Below are positions 6,687 to 13,428 of a stretch of 17,206 nt of DNA, in pieces. Below the pieces are notes generated by a model. That model worked only from the letters and a program-made list of their open reading frames with translations. It was not told the DNA's origin and ran no database searches. The position numbers and the translations under genes are program-made. Positions within the stretch are counted from its first letter, which is position 1, and every line of letters begins with the position of its first letter. Source of the DNA: JAIQFL01 sp035295745 (GTDB lineage Bacteria > Acidobacteriota > Terriglobia > Bryobacterales > Bryobacteraceae). The stretch covers positions 1 to 17,206 of the forward strand of contig DATGIL010000002.1 in assembly GCA_035295745.1 (NCBI GenBank). The letters run 5' to 3'.

Positions 6687-7136
6687 ATGCACATCACAAG
6701 GCGTTTCGTTTTGGTCTTAGGAATGGCGGCGGCATGGCCGCTGTTAGCGGACAACAAGGCCGACCCGATCAATAAAGACGGCAGAGGCGTGGCTATCAAA
6801 GGCTACGATCCGGTGGCGTACTTCACGCAGAGCAAGCCAGTGAAAGGCACCGCGGAGTTCAAATATGAGTGGATGAATTCCACCTGGTGGTTCGCCAGCG
6901 CGGCGAATCGCGACGAATTCGTGCGGAGTCCCGAGAAATACGCGCCACAGTATGGTGGGTACTGCGCTTACGGTGTGAGCCAGAACCACACCGCCCCGAT
7001 CGATCCCGAGGCGTGGACAATCGTGGAGGGAAAGCTATACCTCAACTACAGCATGGGAGTGAAGAAGACCTGGACGGAGGCGATTCCGAAACACATCGAA
7101 GAGGCGAATCGGAACTGGCCGGAATTGCACAAGTAA
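6687..7136 (+). CDS. Exported YHS-domain protein
   Basis: This 149-residue protein has a basic N-terminus (MHITRR), a hydrophobic core (FVLVLGMAAAWPLLA) and a likely cleavage near residue 21, so it is exported. The mature part is a single YHS domain: AIKGYDPVAYF, then WWFASAANRDEF, then YGGYCAYGVS and KLYLNYS. YHS domains occur in metal-handling and redox proteins; the exact ligand here is unknown. Tyr90-Gly91-Gly92-Tyr-Cys93 region with His101 is the most likely binding or reactive site. An upstream ATG at 6645 lies before the promoter-like site and would put 14 residues before the signal peptide, so it is rejected. It is divergent from the glucose-dehydrogenase operon, with a similar promoter element on each side. 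Confidence 0.8.
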   Translation: MHITRRFVLVLGMAAAWPLLADNKADPINKDGRGVAIKGYDPVAYFTQSKPVKGTAEFKYEWMNSTWWFASAANRDEFVRSPEKYAPQYGGYCAYGVSQNHTAPIDPEAWTIVEGKLYLNYSMGVKKTWTEAIPKHIEEANRNWPELHK

Positions 7137-7150
7137 CCTAAAGTGACGCG

Positions 7151-7182
7151 ATGCCGGAGCCCTCGCGTCTGGCTTCCGGCAT
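7151..7182 (+). terminator. Stem-loop after the YHS gene
   Basis: ATGCCGGAGCC pairs with GGCTTCCGGCAT across a nine-base loop, giving an 11-bp stem with one bulged T, starting 14 bases after the YHS stop. There is no U-tract, so it may be a weak or factor-dependent terminator, or a 3' stabilising hairpin. Confidence 0.45.
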
Positions 7183-7211
7183 CTGATCACCATCACCGTC
7201 TCCGGGAAATG

Positions 7212-7450
7212 TCACGACAACAGGCTGCCGAGGCAAACAATTTGGCCTGGTTGGATCTGCTCCAGCGTGGCAAGACAGTCTGGAACCACGGTGAGCAGAT
7301 CCTGTATCCGGTTCGACCGCGAGCGCACAATTAGGATCGCGATTCCAGTAGACCTCAAGTCCTGCAGGTGGGGATATTCTTATCGAGAATCAGCAGAACA
7401 TCAAAGCGAGCCACGTAAAGACCGGTTCCGCCGAGTTCCAGCTCAGTGGA
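7212..7450 (-). pseudogene. Decayed DUF5615 (PIN-like) gene remnant
   Basis: Two minus-strand frames joined at a frameshift near 7371 read as the C-terminal half of a DUF5615-type PIN-like protein. The first frame gives FDVLLILDKNIP. The second gives LQDLRSTGIAILIVRSRSN, then RIQDLLTVVPDCL and IQPGQIVCLG before a stop at 7212. This is the usual DUF5615 order: D-V-L-x-T-x-D-x-N, then Q-x-L, then a hydrophobic strand, then R-S-N-R, then a helix, then PGQ. Upstream the frame degenerates (GGTGLYVAR), so the N-terminal acidic site is lost. In intact loci these proteins usually pair with a DUF433 antitoxin-like partner; no partner is seen here. It is not expected to be functional. Confidence 0.6.
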
Positions 7451-8018
7451 CCGTGGAATCAGAAGCCGGCCTTGCGTGAGTTTGCCGGTATTTCTTCAGC
7501 CAGGGCTTGATGGCTCCCGCACACTCACCAGTAAATCGGAGATTTCCCTCGTGCAGACATCGAGGGTCGCTCGCACCGAGCTGATCTTTCAACCACGTCA
7601 GGAAGCTCTCGTACGCCTTGCGATAATTTCCGCGTACGTGGCGCACGCCGCTCACGTCGATTCGAACGATCTTGTCCTCACGAACGGTGAACAGCGAGGT
7701 CTGGAATCGCTTGCCGACTCCCAACGCATCGTAAAAGTCGTTGGCCTCTGTCTCATCAACCACGACTGTGGAACCTTCAATTCTTTGAATCCTCCACGAC
7801 CACTTGGTGTGCGTTAGGCGTTCGAACGCGCGCATCTCGGAATTGGCTGTCCGATTTTCCAGATAATCGTTCATCTTGGCACTGTTGAGCGATTGCAACG
7901 CGCGCAGGTATCCACGGACAACCACTCCCGGATCGGCGGAGCCGAAAAGCGTGAGCGCAAGAAAGATCATCAGCGATTTGACGGAAGGCTCGATACTTTG
8001 TACCGAACGCAGGTCCAC
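7443..8018 (-). CDS. Secreted NTF2-like/SnoaL-fold protein of unknown function
   Basis: This 191-residue protein starts at GTG with GGGGAG seven bases upstream. About 15 polar residues come first, then a hydrophobic segment (SLMIFLALTLFGSADP) that looks like a signal peptide. The next part (VVVRGYLRALQSLNSAKMND, then WSWRIQRIEGSTVVVDETEAN, FYDALGVG and LFTVREDKIVRIDVS) resembles the helix followed by curved sheet of NTF2-like domains. Two Cys (in PRCLHEG and TGECAG) sit near the C-terminus and could form a disulfide in the periplasm. No catalytic residues are obvious. It has no ECF-type element upstream. An internal ATG at 7970 is the alternative start. Between this gene and DUF1223 (8019-8186) nothing was assigned. 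Confidence 0.5.
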   Translation of the reverse strand: MDLRSVQSIEPSVKSLMIFLALTLFGSADPGVVVRGYLRALQSLNSAKMNDYLENRTANSEMRAFERLTHTKWSWRIQRIEGSTVVVDETEANDFYDALGVGKRFQTSLFTVREDKIVRIDVSGVRHVRGNYRKAYESFLTWLKDQLGASDPRCLHEGNLRFTGECAGAIKPWLKKYRQTHARPASDSTVH

Positions 8019-8186
8019 CTGTGAACTCCCCGGCTTTCGAATTGGCAGGCGCGGTGTGGCGGACGATCAAGGGAATGCTGAATATAGGTTCGAGGGTGGC
8101 GGGCGTCACGACTATGGCAGCCATATCGAGGCCCGCGGCGATGTGTTCGATCCACAAGTTGGATCAGTCAAGCGGCAGAAACGCCT

Positions 8187-8924
8187 CTATCGGCTCGCGG
8201 CGAGCATCGCGGATGCCCACACGGGACCTTTGCCGGATTCCTGCACGAAGACAATCAGACGCGAGCCACTTTCCAGTCGCAGCCGCATTTTCAGCGACGT
8301 GCGATTGTCGATCGTGCCAATGGCCTTCAGCTCTTTGACGACCGCGACGTGGTGCAGGCGGCGTCCCTTGTTCTCGCCGCGGAGGACGTCCTGCGTGCCA
8401 GCATCGGCAGCATACGCAGCGTATACGGTAGCCTTCTGCGCGGTACTGGGGGGCAAGGGGTCTACTTCGACGGCTGCCGCCCCGTCGCTGTCCGCGATGC
8501 GAATGGAAGTCTTCGGCTGCCGGCTCGCATCGCGGATCGCTGACTCGGCAGCGCGCGCATCGCTCCCGACGAACTCCGAGCGGCCATCCACCACCATTTG
8601 GGGCGTGTAGGGCCCCTGCGTGTGGAAGCGGCGCGCGTACTCTTGTTGGCGCGCGGTGGAGGCCGGCGAAGAGTATGGATCTGCCCAGCCGAGGTGGTTC
8701 CAGTAATCCACATGTTCGCTGAGTACGATGACTTGTGCGCCAGGGAGCGGTTGGGAGCGGTCGAGGCGCTCCAATAGGGCGTCTGCAGGCGGACAACTGG
8801 AGCAGCCTTCGGACGTAAATAGCTCGACCAGAACAGGTTGGCGTGAGGCGCCGGTTTCCATGGGTGCGCAGACGGATGCCGTTATGCCGAAAAGGGCCAG
8901 GGACCAGTATCGAATTCTCGTCAT
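8187..8924 (-). CDS. Exported DUF1223 thioredoxin-like protein
   Basis: This 245-residue protein begins with a signal peptide (MTRIRYWSLALFGITASVCA) followed by VLVELFTSEGCSSCPPADAL, the hallmark of DUF1223. The CSSC pair matches the thioredoxin-fold CxxC redox site. Later conserved elements are VIVLSEHVDYWNHLGWADP, the segment YTPQMVVDGRSEFVGSD, and a beta-rich C-terminal half. It should act in the periplasm on thiols or disulfides, but the substrate is not known for the family. The gene is divergent from the ECF sigma gene. A promoter element of the same kind ends eight bases before its ATG, so its mRNA may be leaderless. No Shine-Dalgarno is visible. Confidence 0.85.
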   Translation of the reverse strand: MTRIRYWSLALFGITASVCAPMETGASRQPVLVELFTSEGCSSCPPADALLERLDRSQPLPGAQVIVLSEHVDYWNHLGWADPYSSPASTARQQEYARRFHTQGPYTPQMVVDGRSEFVGSDARAAESAIRDASRQPKTSIRIADSDGAAAVEVDPLPPSTAQKATVYAAYAADAGTQDVLRGENKGRRLHHVAVVKELKAIGTIDNRTSLKMRLRLESGSRLIVFVQESGKGPVWASAMLAASR

Positions 8925-8932
8925 GATGGAAC

Positions 8933-8958
8933 ATCCGCCGGTTCCGTGAGATTATTCC
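8933..8958 (-). promoter_or_regulatory. Predicted ECF-type promoter of the DUF1223 gene
   Basis: On the minus strand GGAATAATCTC begins at 8958 and CGGCGGAT ends at 8933, with 13 bases between GGAAT and the 8-mer. The 8-mer equals that of the acyltransferase site. It lies 22 bases from the divergent sigma-gene site, forming a divergent pair like that at 6613-6676. The ATG at 8924 is so close that the predicted transcript start falls on it. Confidence 0.6.
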
Positions 8959-8980
8959 TGAAAGAAATTCGTGCGAAGCC

Positions 8981-9006
8981 GGAATAATTCCGGGTGGACG
9001 CGGGAT
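8981..9006 (+). promoter_or_regulatory. Predicted autoregulatory promoter of the ECF sigma gene
   Basis: GGAATAATTCC starts at 8981 and CGCGGGAT ends at 9006. The spacing is the same 13 bases between GGAAT and the 8-mer. Because the element ends on the ATG at 9005, translation must begin downstream. Counting GGAAT as -35 gives a start near 9016 and a leader of about 19 bases that carries GAGGAA ahead of the ATG at 9035. Its location before the sigma gene itself supports autoregulation. Confidence 0.6.
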
Positions 9007-9034
9007 GAGTAGACTTAGAGGAACCGCCCACTCG

Positions 9035-9586
9035 ATGCTGTTCTCGAAGAAGCCCAAAAGCGAAGACTTCGACGCCGCCGCGATGCCGCACATGAACGAC
9101 ATCTACCGGACGGCGGTTCGTCTGCTGGGAAACTCCACCGGCGCGGATGATGTGGTGCAAGATGTTTACCTACAGGCGTGGAAGTCGTTCGATGCTTTCG
9201 AACTCGGCACGAATTGCCGTGCGTGGCTGTTCAAGATCCTGTTTCACACCGTCAACCACTACCGGCGCAAGTGGATGAACATCCGCATGGTAAAGGAGCC
9301 CGAGGAGATTTTGGAGCAGGCCGCGGCCGTGGGTCCGCCGCTGCCGGAGCACATCACGGATGAGCAGATCATCGCGGCGCTGGGCGAGATTCCGCACGAT
9401 TTTCGGGCGGTGGTCCTGCTGACCGATGTGGAAGAGTTCTCTTATAAGGATTCAGCCGGAATCCTCAATGTGCCGATCGGGACCGTGATGTCTCGATTGA
9501 GCCGGGGCAGGAAGATGCTTCGCGAGAAACTGGCGGATGTGGCGGATTCGTACGGAATCGGCGGCCGGGAAGGAAAAAGGGCATGA
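9035..9586 (+). CDS. ECF RNA polymerase sigma factor
   Basis: This 183-residue protein has sigma-70 region 2 (about residues 14-80: YRTAVRLLGNSTGADDVVQD, then AWLFKILFHTVNHYRRK) and region 4 (about 115-170: ALGEIPHDFRAVVLLTDVEE, FSYKDSAGILNVPIGTVMSR and LSRGRKMLREKL), with no region 3, as in group 4 sigma factors. It directs RNA polymerase to a stress regulon when released by its anti-sigma factor. The ATG at 9035, not 9005, is chosen: it has GAGGAA about 11 bases upstream and lies downstream of the promoter element. Its last codon overlaps the anti-sigma start (ATGA). It is the likely reader of the five repeated elements, by neighbourhood and autoregulation; direct binding is inferred. Confidence 0.9.
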   Translation: MLFSKKPKSEDFDAAAMPHMNDIYRTAVRLLGNSTGADDVVQDVYLQAWKSFDAFELGTNCRAWLFKILFHTVNHYRRKWMNIRMVKEPEEILEQAAAVGPPLPEHITDEQIIAALGEIPHDFRAVVLLTDVEEFSYKDSAGILNVPIGTVMSRLSRGRKMLREKLADVADSYGIGGREGKRA

Positions 9587-10482
9587 GTCGGATGCAATTT
9601 GGCGAAGGCGGGTGCGAGAAGGCGCGCAAGTATTTCGACGCTTACATCAGCAACGAGCTGCTGGTGGAGACGAATCAACTGGTCTTGAGCCACGTGGAAG
9701 GATGCCCGGCTTGCGCGACCGAGTTGGATGCGCGGACGCGGCTGCGGAACCGGCTGAAGTCCGCTGTACTGGCACAGAGCGTGCCGCCTGAGTTGCAAGT
9801 TCGCGTTCGCCAACGGATCCGGGAGAGTGAGTCACGCACCGGTGCACTTGGGTGGCTCAGCGCGGGATGGCCGCGATGGGCGGCGGCGACGGCAGCGGCG
9901 CTGCTCGTAGGCGCGGGACTCTGGGTGAACTTCGCTCCCGAGCGGCTTCCGGCATTGTCGGACCGGCCGGCGCAGAACGCCTACATTACGAAGGTGTCGG
10001 CGAATCTGGCGGCGGTGTTAAAGGTGGGACTGGGGGATCACATCCACTGCTCGATTTTCCGCAAGTACCCGAAAGAAGCGCCGCAACTGGAGAAGATGGA
10101 GTCGGATCTCGGGCCTCAGTACGCTGGACTGCTGCCGGTGGTGCAGGCTGCCGTTCCTAAGGACTACCGGGTCATCATGGCTCATCAGTGCGGATTTGCA
10201 GGTCGGCGATTCGTACACCTGACATTCGAAAAAGACGGCCGGTTGCTTTCGCTGGTGGTAGCGCACAAACAGGCAAGCGATTCGATCGAGGGCCTGTTGC
10301 CGGTCTCGGATGCTTCCGGGATTCCCATCTACCAGTCGGCGGCTGGCCGCTACGAGGTGGCGGGATTCGAAGCTGGTAACTTCCTGGCGTATATCGTGTC
10401 CGATCAGCGCAACATGAATCTGCAGATCGCGGAGAATGTCGCGCCGGGGGTTCGCGAATTCCTGATGAAGATCGCGGCCTGA
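9583..10482 (+). CDS. Membrane anti-sigma factor with zinc-finger-like N-terminus and Cys/His sensor domain
   Basis: This 299-residue protein overlaps the sigma gene by ATGA. The N-terminal cytoplasmic part is a zf-HC2/ZAS anti-sigma domain: His37-x3-Cys41-x2-Cys44, plus Cys11 near the start where a fourth ligand is expected. A transmembrane helix follows at about 98-117. The extracytoplasmic domain (about 120-299) has DHIHCSIFRKYPKE with Cys156 and AHQCGFAGRRFVHLTF with Cys203, His201 and His212, on an otherwise beta-rich fold. Paired Cys and several His outside the membrane suggest that thiol oxidation or metal binding releases the sigma factor. The signal itself is inferred. A TolB-like or other named domain was not recognised. 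Confidence 0.85.
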   Translation: MSRMQFGEGGCEKARKYFDAYISNELLVETNQLVLSHVEGCPACATELDARTRLRNRLKSAVLAQSVPPELQVRVRQRIRESESRTGALGWLSAGWPRWAAATAAALLVGAGLWVNFAPERLPALSDRPAQNAYITKVSANLAAVLKVGLGDHIHCSIFRKYPKEAPQLEKMESDLGPQYAGLLPVVQAAVPKDYRVIMAHQCGFAGRRFVHLTFEKDGRLLSLVVAHKQASDSIEGLLPVSDASGIPIYQSAAGRYEVAGFEAGNFLAYIVSDQRNMNLQIAENVAPGVREFLMKIAA

Positions 10483-10492
10483 CGTCAGCGCT

Positions 10493-10921
10493 TCATTGAA
10501 CGAGGGGGGCCGTCGTGAAATTCACCTGGTAGCGGCGGCTCCAGATGATGACGGCTCGGTAACGCTGGAGATCGAGTCGCGCCGGCAGCGGGTACGCGGC
10601 GTATGTTCTCTTCGAAGAATAACTCCCCACGCAGACTTGGCCCGCTTGCAGGACAGTCTCGTTGTCTTCCGCGTCCGGCGCGCCGATCATACACACCTCC
10701 AAATCGTCCGCGGGGTAGGTCTTCACATCCGGTAGACGAAGAGTGCGGCTGCCGCCCGGCAGTTCGATGACCTGCGCTTCCCCAGTCCCCTTGTGCGCCA
10801 CGCTGTGAAATGTGCCCGAGACCATCACGTGCTCGCGGGGGCCGAGCTGCGTCCAGGCGAGGACACCCACGGAGAACAGCAGAATCCCCCCGACCAGCAG
10901 ATTGGTCCGTTTTGCTCGCAT
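10493..10921 (-). CDS. DM13-domain exported or anchored protein
   Basis: This 142-residue protein has one N-terminal hydrophobic segment (LLVGGILLFSVGVLAW) after MRAKRT, then an extracytoplasmic domain. The domain has G-x-A-Q-V-I-E-L, SRTLRLPDVKTYPADDLEVC, then YPLPARLDLQRYRAVIIWSR and VNFTTAPL. This matches DM13, a domain predicted to transfer electrons. Family members usually have Cys after the Trp in the last strand (IIWC); here it is Ser128. Cys77 and Cys97 remain, so redox chemistry would have to differ. The ATG overlaps the stop of the sigma-like gene (TGATG), so the two are coupled. The gene ends ten bases from the anti-sigma gene on the opposite strand. Confidence 0.75.
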   Translation of the reverse strand: MRAKRTNLLVGGILLFSVGVLAWTQLGPREHVMVSGTFHSVAHKGTGEAQVIELPGGSRTLRLPDVKTYPADDLEVCMIGAPDAEDNETVLQAGQVCVGSYSSKRTYAAYPLPARLDLQRYRAVIIWSRRYQVNFTTAPLVQ

Positions 10922-11412
10922 CAGAGCTCTCCCTGAGCGATGGCCGGAGTTCCGGTAGGCTGGGGATACGGCAGTGCGCCGTATTGGAGCGCGTGACGCA
11001 GACGCGCGCGGCCCTCGGCCAGGCGCGTGGCGACGAGTTCCGCGGGGACCTGCAAGATGGCCTCGAGCTCGGGCTTGCCGAATCCTTCCACGTCGGCCAG
11101 CAGAAGCACTTCACGAAAGACTGCGGGAATTCCATCGAGGGCGCCGAGGATTTCGTCCTGATCAGGCTCCGCGGCGCGCGACACCGTACCGGCCGGATGA
11201 AAGCGGAGTTTGCGGAACAGAATCGAGAACATCCAAACGCGCCAGTCAGTCACCTCGGAGATGTGGTGGGCCTGGCTACGCGCTTCGAGAAAGGTTTGCT
11301 CGATCGAGCGCACTGCGGCCTCTTCGTCGTGTACCATGCGGAGAGCGGTCCGGTACAGGTTTTCGAGATAGGGCATCGCAGCAGCTTCGAATGTGTTCCG
11401 GGCATCCATCAT
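10921..11412 (-). CDS. Divergent, probably non-canonical ECF sigma-like protein
   Basis: This 163-residue protein resembles the neighbouring sigma factor (AAMPYLENLYRTALRMV against AAMPHMNDIYRTAVRLL, and FREVLLLADVEGF against FRAVVLLTDVEEF) and has the same two-region layout. Region 2.3/2.4 is altered: AWLFKILFHTVNHYRRK becomes VWMFSILFRKLRFHPAG, and the region 4 recognition helix IGTVMSRLSRGRKML becomes AELVATRLAEGRARL. It may be a weak sigma factor, a decoy or a regulator of core RNA polymerase. MM at 11412 is the preferred start by homology; extension to 11502 would overlap the divergent TPR gene and no ribosome site supports it. It is coupled to DM13 with a one-base overlap. Confidence 0.65.
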   Translation of the reverse strand: MMDARNTFEAAAMPYLENLYRTALRMVHDEEAAVRSIEQTFLEARSQAHHISEVTDWRVWMFSILFRKLRFHPAGTVSRAAEPDQDEILGALDGIPAVFREVLLLADVEGFGKPELEAILQVPAELVATRLAEGRARLRHALQYGALPYPQPTGTPAIAQGEL

Positions 11413-11443
11413 GGTGCGAGTGTACGGGGGAGGGTGTGGGAAA

Positions 11444-11462
11444 GGCCTAAAGGCGGGCCTAA
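11444..11462 (+). repeat. Two direct GGCCTAA repeats, 12-bp period
   Basis: GGCCTAA occurs at 11444-11450 and 11456-11462, a centre-to-centre spacing of 12 bases, in the divergent region between the sigma-like gene and the winged-helix regulator. OmpR-type winged helices often bind direct repeats about one helical turn apart, so this is a candidate operator. Binding is inferred. Confidence 0.35.
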
Positions 11463-11490
11463 GATTCTCCGAAGATTTTATAAAGACGCT

Positions 11491-13395
11491 ATGTCCAACC
11501 AATCCAAGGAGATTCGGACGTTCGGGAATTTCCGATTAGACCGCCGGGAAGCGCTGCTAACGCGCGATGGAGCGGCTGTGCCGCTGCCTCCGAAGGTGTT
11601 CGACCTCCTGGTTTACCTGGTAGGGAATGCGGGCCGGCTGATTGAGAAGGAGGAGTTGCTCAAGGCGATCTGGCCGGACAGCTTCGTGGAGGAATCGAAT
11701 CTGACGGTGAACATCGCGGCCCTGCGAAAGGCACTGGGGGCGCAGACTGACGGGCAGCCGTGGATCGAGACGGTGCCTAAGCGCGGGTACCGATTCGTGG
11801 CGGCGGTATCCTGCGCCGCAGTAGTGGAAGCTAACGCCGCGCCAGGCTCGGTTGTCGAGGAATCGGCTTCGGCTGTCGCGCCTGCAGCGGCGGTCGTGGC
11901 TCCGGAGTCATCGCCAACTTCGTCGATGCCGCTGATCTGGAGGGTGTGCGGAAAATACCTGATCGTGGCGGCGTTCGTCGTGCTCGCGGCGGTGGGAGTC
12001 TCCTGGTATCTGAAAGTCCACGGACAGAGCACTTCGCCGCGGCGGGAGCAGACGATCGCGGTGCTGCCATTTCAGGACATCGCGCCGCAGCCCGACAATC
12101 CGCATGTAGGTTTGGGTATGGCTGATGCGCTAATCACGCGACTCGCCACGCTTCCGCTACTCAACGTGCGGCCGATCGCGACGGTAACCAAGTATGAGTC
12201 CGGAGGGGTGGACCCGATCGAGGCAGGCCATTCGGTGGGAGCGGATACGGTATTGTCCGGGTCGGTGCAGAGGCTGGATAAGAAGATACGGGTTTCAGTA
12301 CTTCTGGTGCGTGTGCAGGACGGGCAGTCGTTGTGGGTAGGCAAGTTCGACGAATTCTTCACAAATATCTTTGCTGTGCAGGACGCGATTTCTGAGAAGA
12401 TCGCGAGCGTACTGGCGTTGCGGCTCACGTCGGAGGAGCAGGACCGGATGATGCGGCGCTACACCGAGAACACCGAGGCCTATCGGCTGTATGAGCTAGG
12501 GCGCTACACCCGTCTCTCGGACCCGTTGGCATCGCGAGACTTCCTCCAAAAAGCGGTTCGGGAGGATCCCCACTACGCACTGCCATATGTGGAACTGGCG
12601 AATATTTGGGCGGGTGTATCGGGCAACGGCGCATCGGCGTTCCGCGAGTACGCGCCGCTGGCCCGGGAGGCGGCGGCGAACGCGCTACGGCTGGCGCCGG
12701 ATCTGGCGGAAGCGCACGTCGCGGCCGCGGATGTGAAGCGCACGGTCGACCGCGATTTTCAGGGCGCCGCGCGCGAACTCGAAATCGCGGTGCGATTGAA
12801 TCCGGGGTCGCCGAAGGTCCACGCCTCTCGGAGCGTGCTTCTCGCAATGCAAGGCGATCTTGCGGTCGCCCTTCAGGAAGCCCACACGGCGATGCGGTTG
12901 GATCCATTCAATGGGCAGTATGCCGGCGATCTGGCGTGGATCATGTACTGCAACCATCAGTGTGAGGAGGCGGTCCAGTTTCTGGATGACTTCGACCGCC
13001 TCGACCCGCGTCCGTATGTCGATTGGAACCGGTTCTACTGCTACATGAAGATGTCGCGGGCTGGAGAGGCGATCATGATGCTCGAGGCCGAGCTCCAGCG
13101 GAAGCCGTCGAACGATGCGCTGAAGGCGGTGCTGGCGCACGCCTATGCCGTGGCTGGCAAATCGCGAGAAGCCAGGGATGTGCTGAAGAGCCTCCGTCAG
13201 GATTGGGGGTACTATCAGCGCGCGGTCGTGGAGTTGACCTTGGGCGACCGTGACGCGGCGTTGGCGCATTTCGACCAGGCCGTGGATGAGCACTCGGTGT
13301 GGGTTCCGTGGCTGAAGGTGGATCCCGACACCGAGCCACTGCGCGGCGATCCGCGGTTCCGGAGGATCGTAGAGCGCGTCGGGTTGACGCCTTAA
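11491..13395 (+). CDS. Membrane winged-helix regulator with TolB-like and TPR domains
   Basis: This 634-residue protein starts with an OmpR/PhoB-type DNA-binding domain (about 10-105: LPPKVFDLLVYLVGNAGRLI, EELLKAIWPDSFVEESNLTV and NIAALRKALG, then VPKRGYRF). An Ala/Val-rich linker and a transmembrane helix (about 150-173) follow, then a TolB/FlgO-like domain (about 185-310: AVLPFQDIAP, ALITRLATLP, and VLSGSVQRLDKKIRVSVLLV) and TPR repeats to about residue 620. The plan is CadC-like: an envelope-sensing domain coupled to a DNA-binding head. The family is abundant in Acidobacteria and target genes are usually unknown. The start at 11491 is the first Met with homology; a frame open back to 10810 is read-through. 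TATAAA ends seven bases before the ATG, so a leaderless transcript is possible. Confidence 0.85.
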   Translation: MSNQSKEIRTFGNFRLDRREALLTRDGAAVPLPPKVFDLLVYLVGNAGRLIEKEELLKAIWPDSFVEESNLTVNIAALRKALGAQTDGQPWIETVPKRGYRFVAAVSCAAVVEANAAPGSVVEESASAVAPAAAVVAPESSPTSSMPLIWRVCGKYLIVAAFVVLAAVGVSWYLKVHGQSTSPRREQTIAVLPFQDIAPQPDNPHVGLGMADALITRLATLPLLNVRPIATVTKYESGGVDPIEAGHSVGADTVLSGSVQRLDKKIRVSVLLVRVQDGQSLWVGKFDEFFTNIFAVQDAISEKIASVLALRLTSEEQDRMMRRYTENTEAYRLYELGRYTRLSDPLASRDFLQKAVREDPHYALPYVELANIWAGVSGNGASAFREYAPLAREAAANALRLAPDLAEAHVAAADVKRTVDRDFQGAARELEIAVRLNPGSPKVHASRSVLLAMQGDLAVALQEAHTAMRLDPFNGQYAGDLAWIMYCNHQCEEAVQFLDDFDRLDPRPYVDWNRFYCYMKMSRAGEAIMMLEAELQRKPSNDALKAVLAHAYAVAGKSREARDVLKSLRQDWGYYQRAVVELTLGDRDAALAHFDQAVDEHSVWVPWLKVDPDTEPLRGDPRFRRIVERVGLTP

Positions 13396-13407
13396 CGGGG
13401 TCCGGCT

Positions 13408-13426
13408 GGCGGTCGGTGCGATCGCC
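13408..13426 (+). terminator. Possible short hairpin after the TPR regulator
   Basis: GGCGGTCG and CGATCGCC pair over a three-base loop, with one G-T wobble, 13 bases after the stop. There is no U-tract, so termination is uncertain. Confidence 0.25.
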
Positions 13427-13428
13427 GG

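Noticed and set aside
7777..8157. 126-codon minus-strand frame crossing the NTF2-like gene start
   Set aside because: It overlaps the better-supported gene in another frame. The part beyond 8019 has protein-like stretches but no family match, so I left 8019-8186 unassigned.
9005..9034. ATG at 9005 as the sigma-factor start
   Set aside because: It lies inside the last bases of the promoter-like element and adds ten residues without homology. ATG at 9035 has a better position.
10482..10492. TGACGTCA palindrome between convergent anti-sigma and DM13 genes
   Set aside because: It is an eight-base palindrome with no loop or U-tract, and no second copy was noticed.
10810..11490. A plus-strand frame open upstream of the TPR regulator, giving an 861-residue protein
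   Set aside because: The extension overlaps the real minus-strand sigma-like and DM13 genes and has arginine-rich shadow composition. Homology to the winged helix begins at 11491.
11524..11549. GGAAT followed after 13 bases by GCCGGGAA in the TPR regulator gene
   Set aside because: It is inside a coding region, the second half does not end in GGAT, and no gene starts after it.
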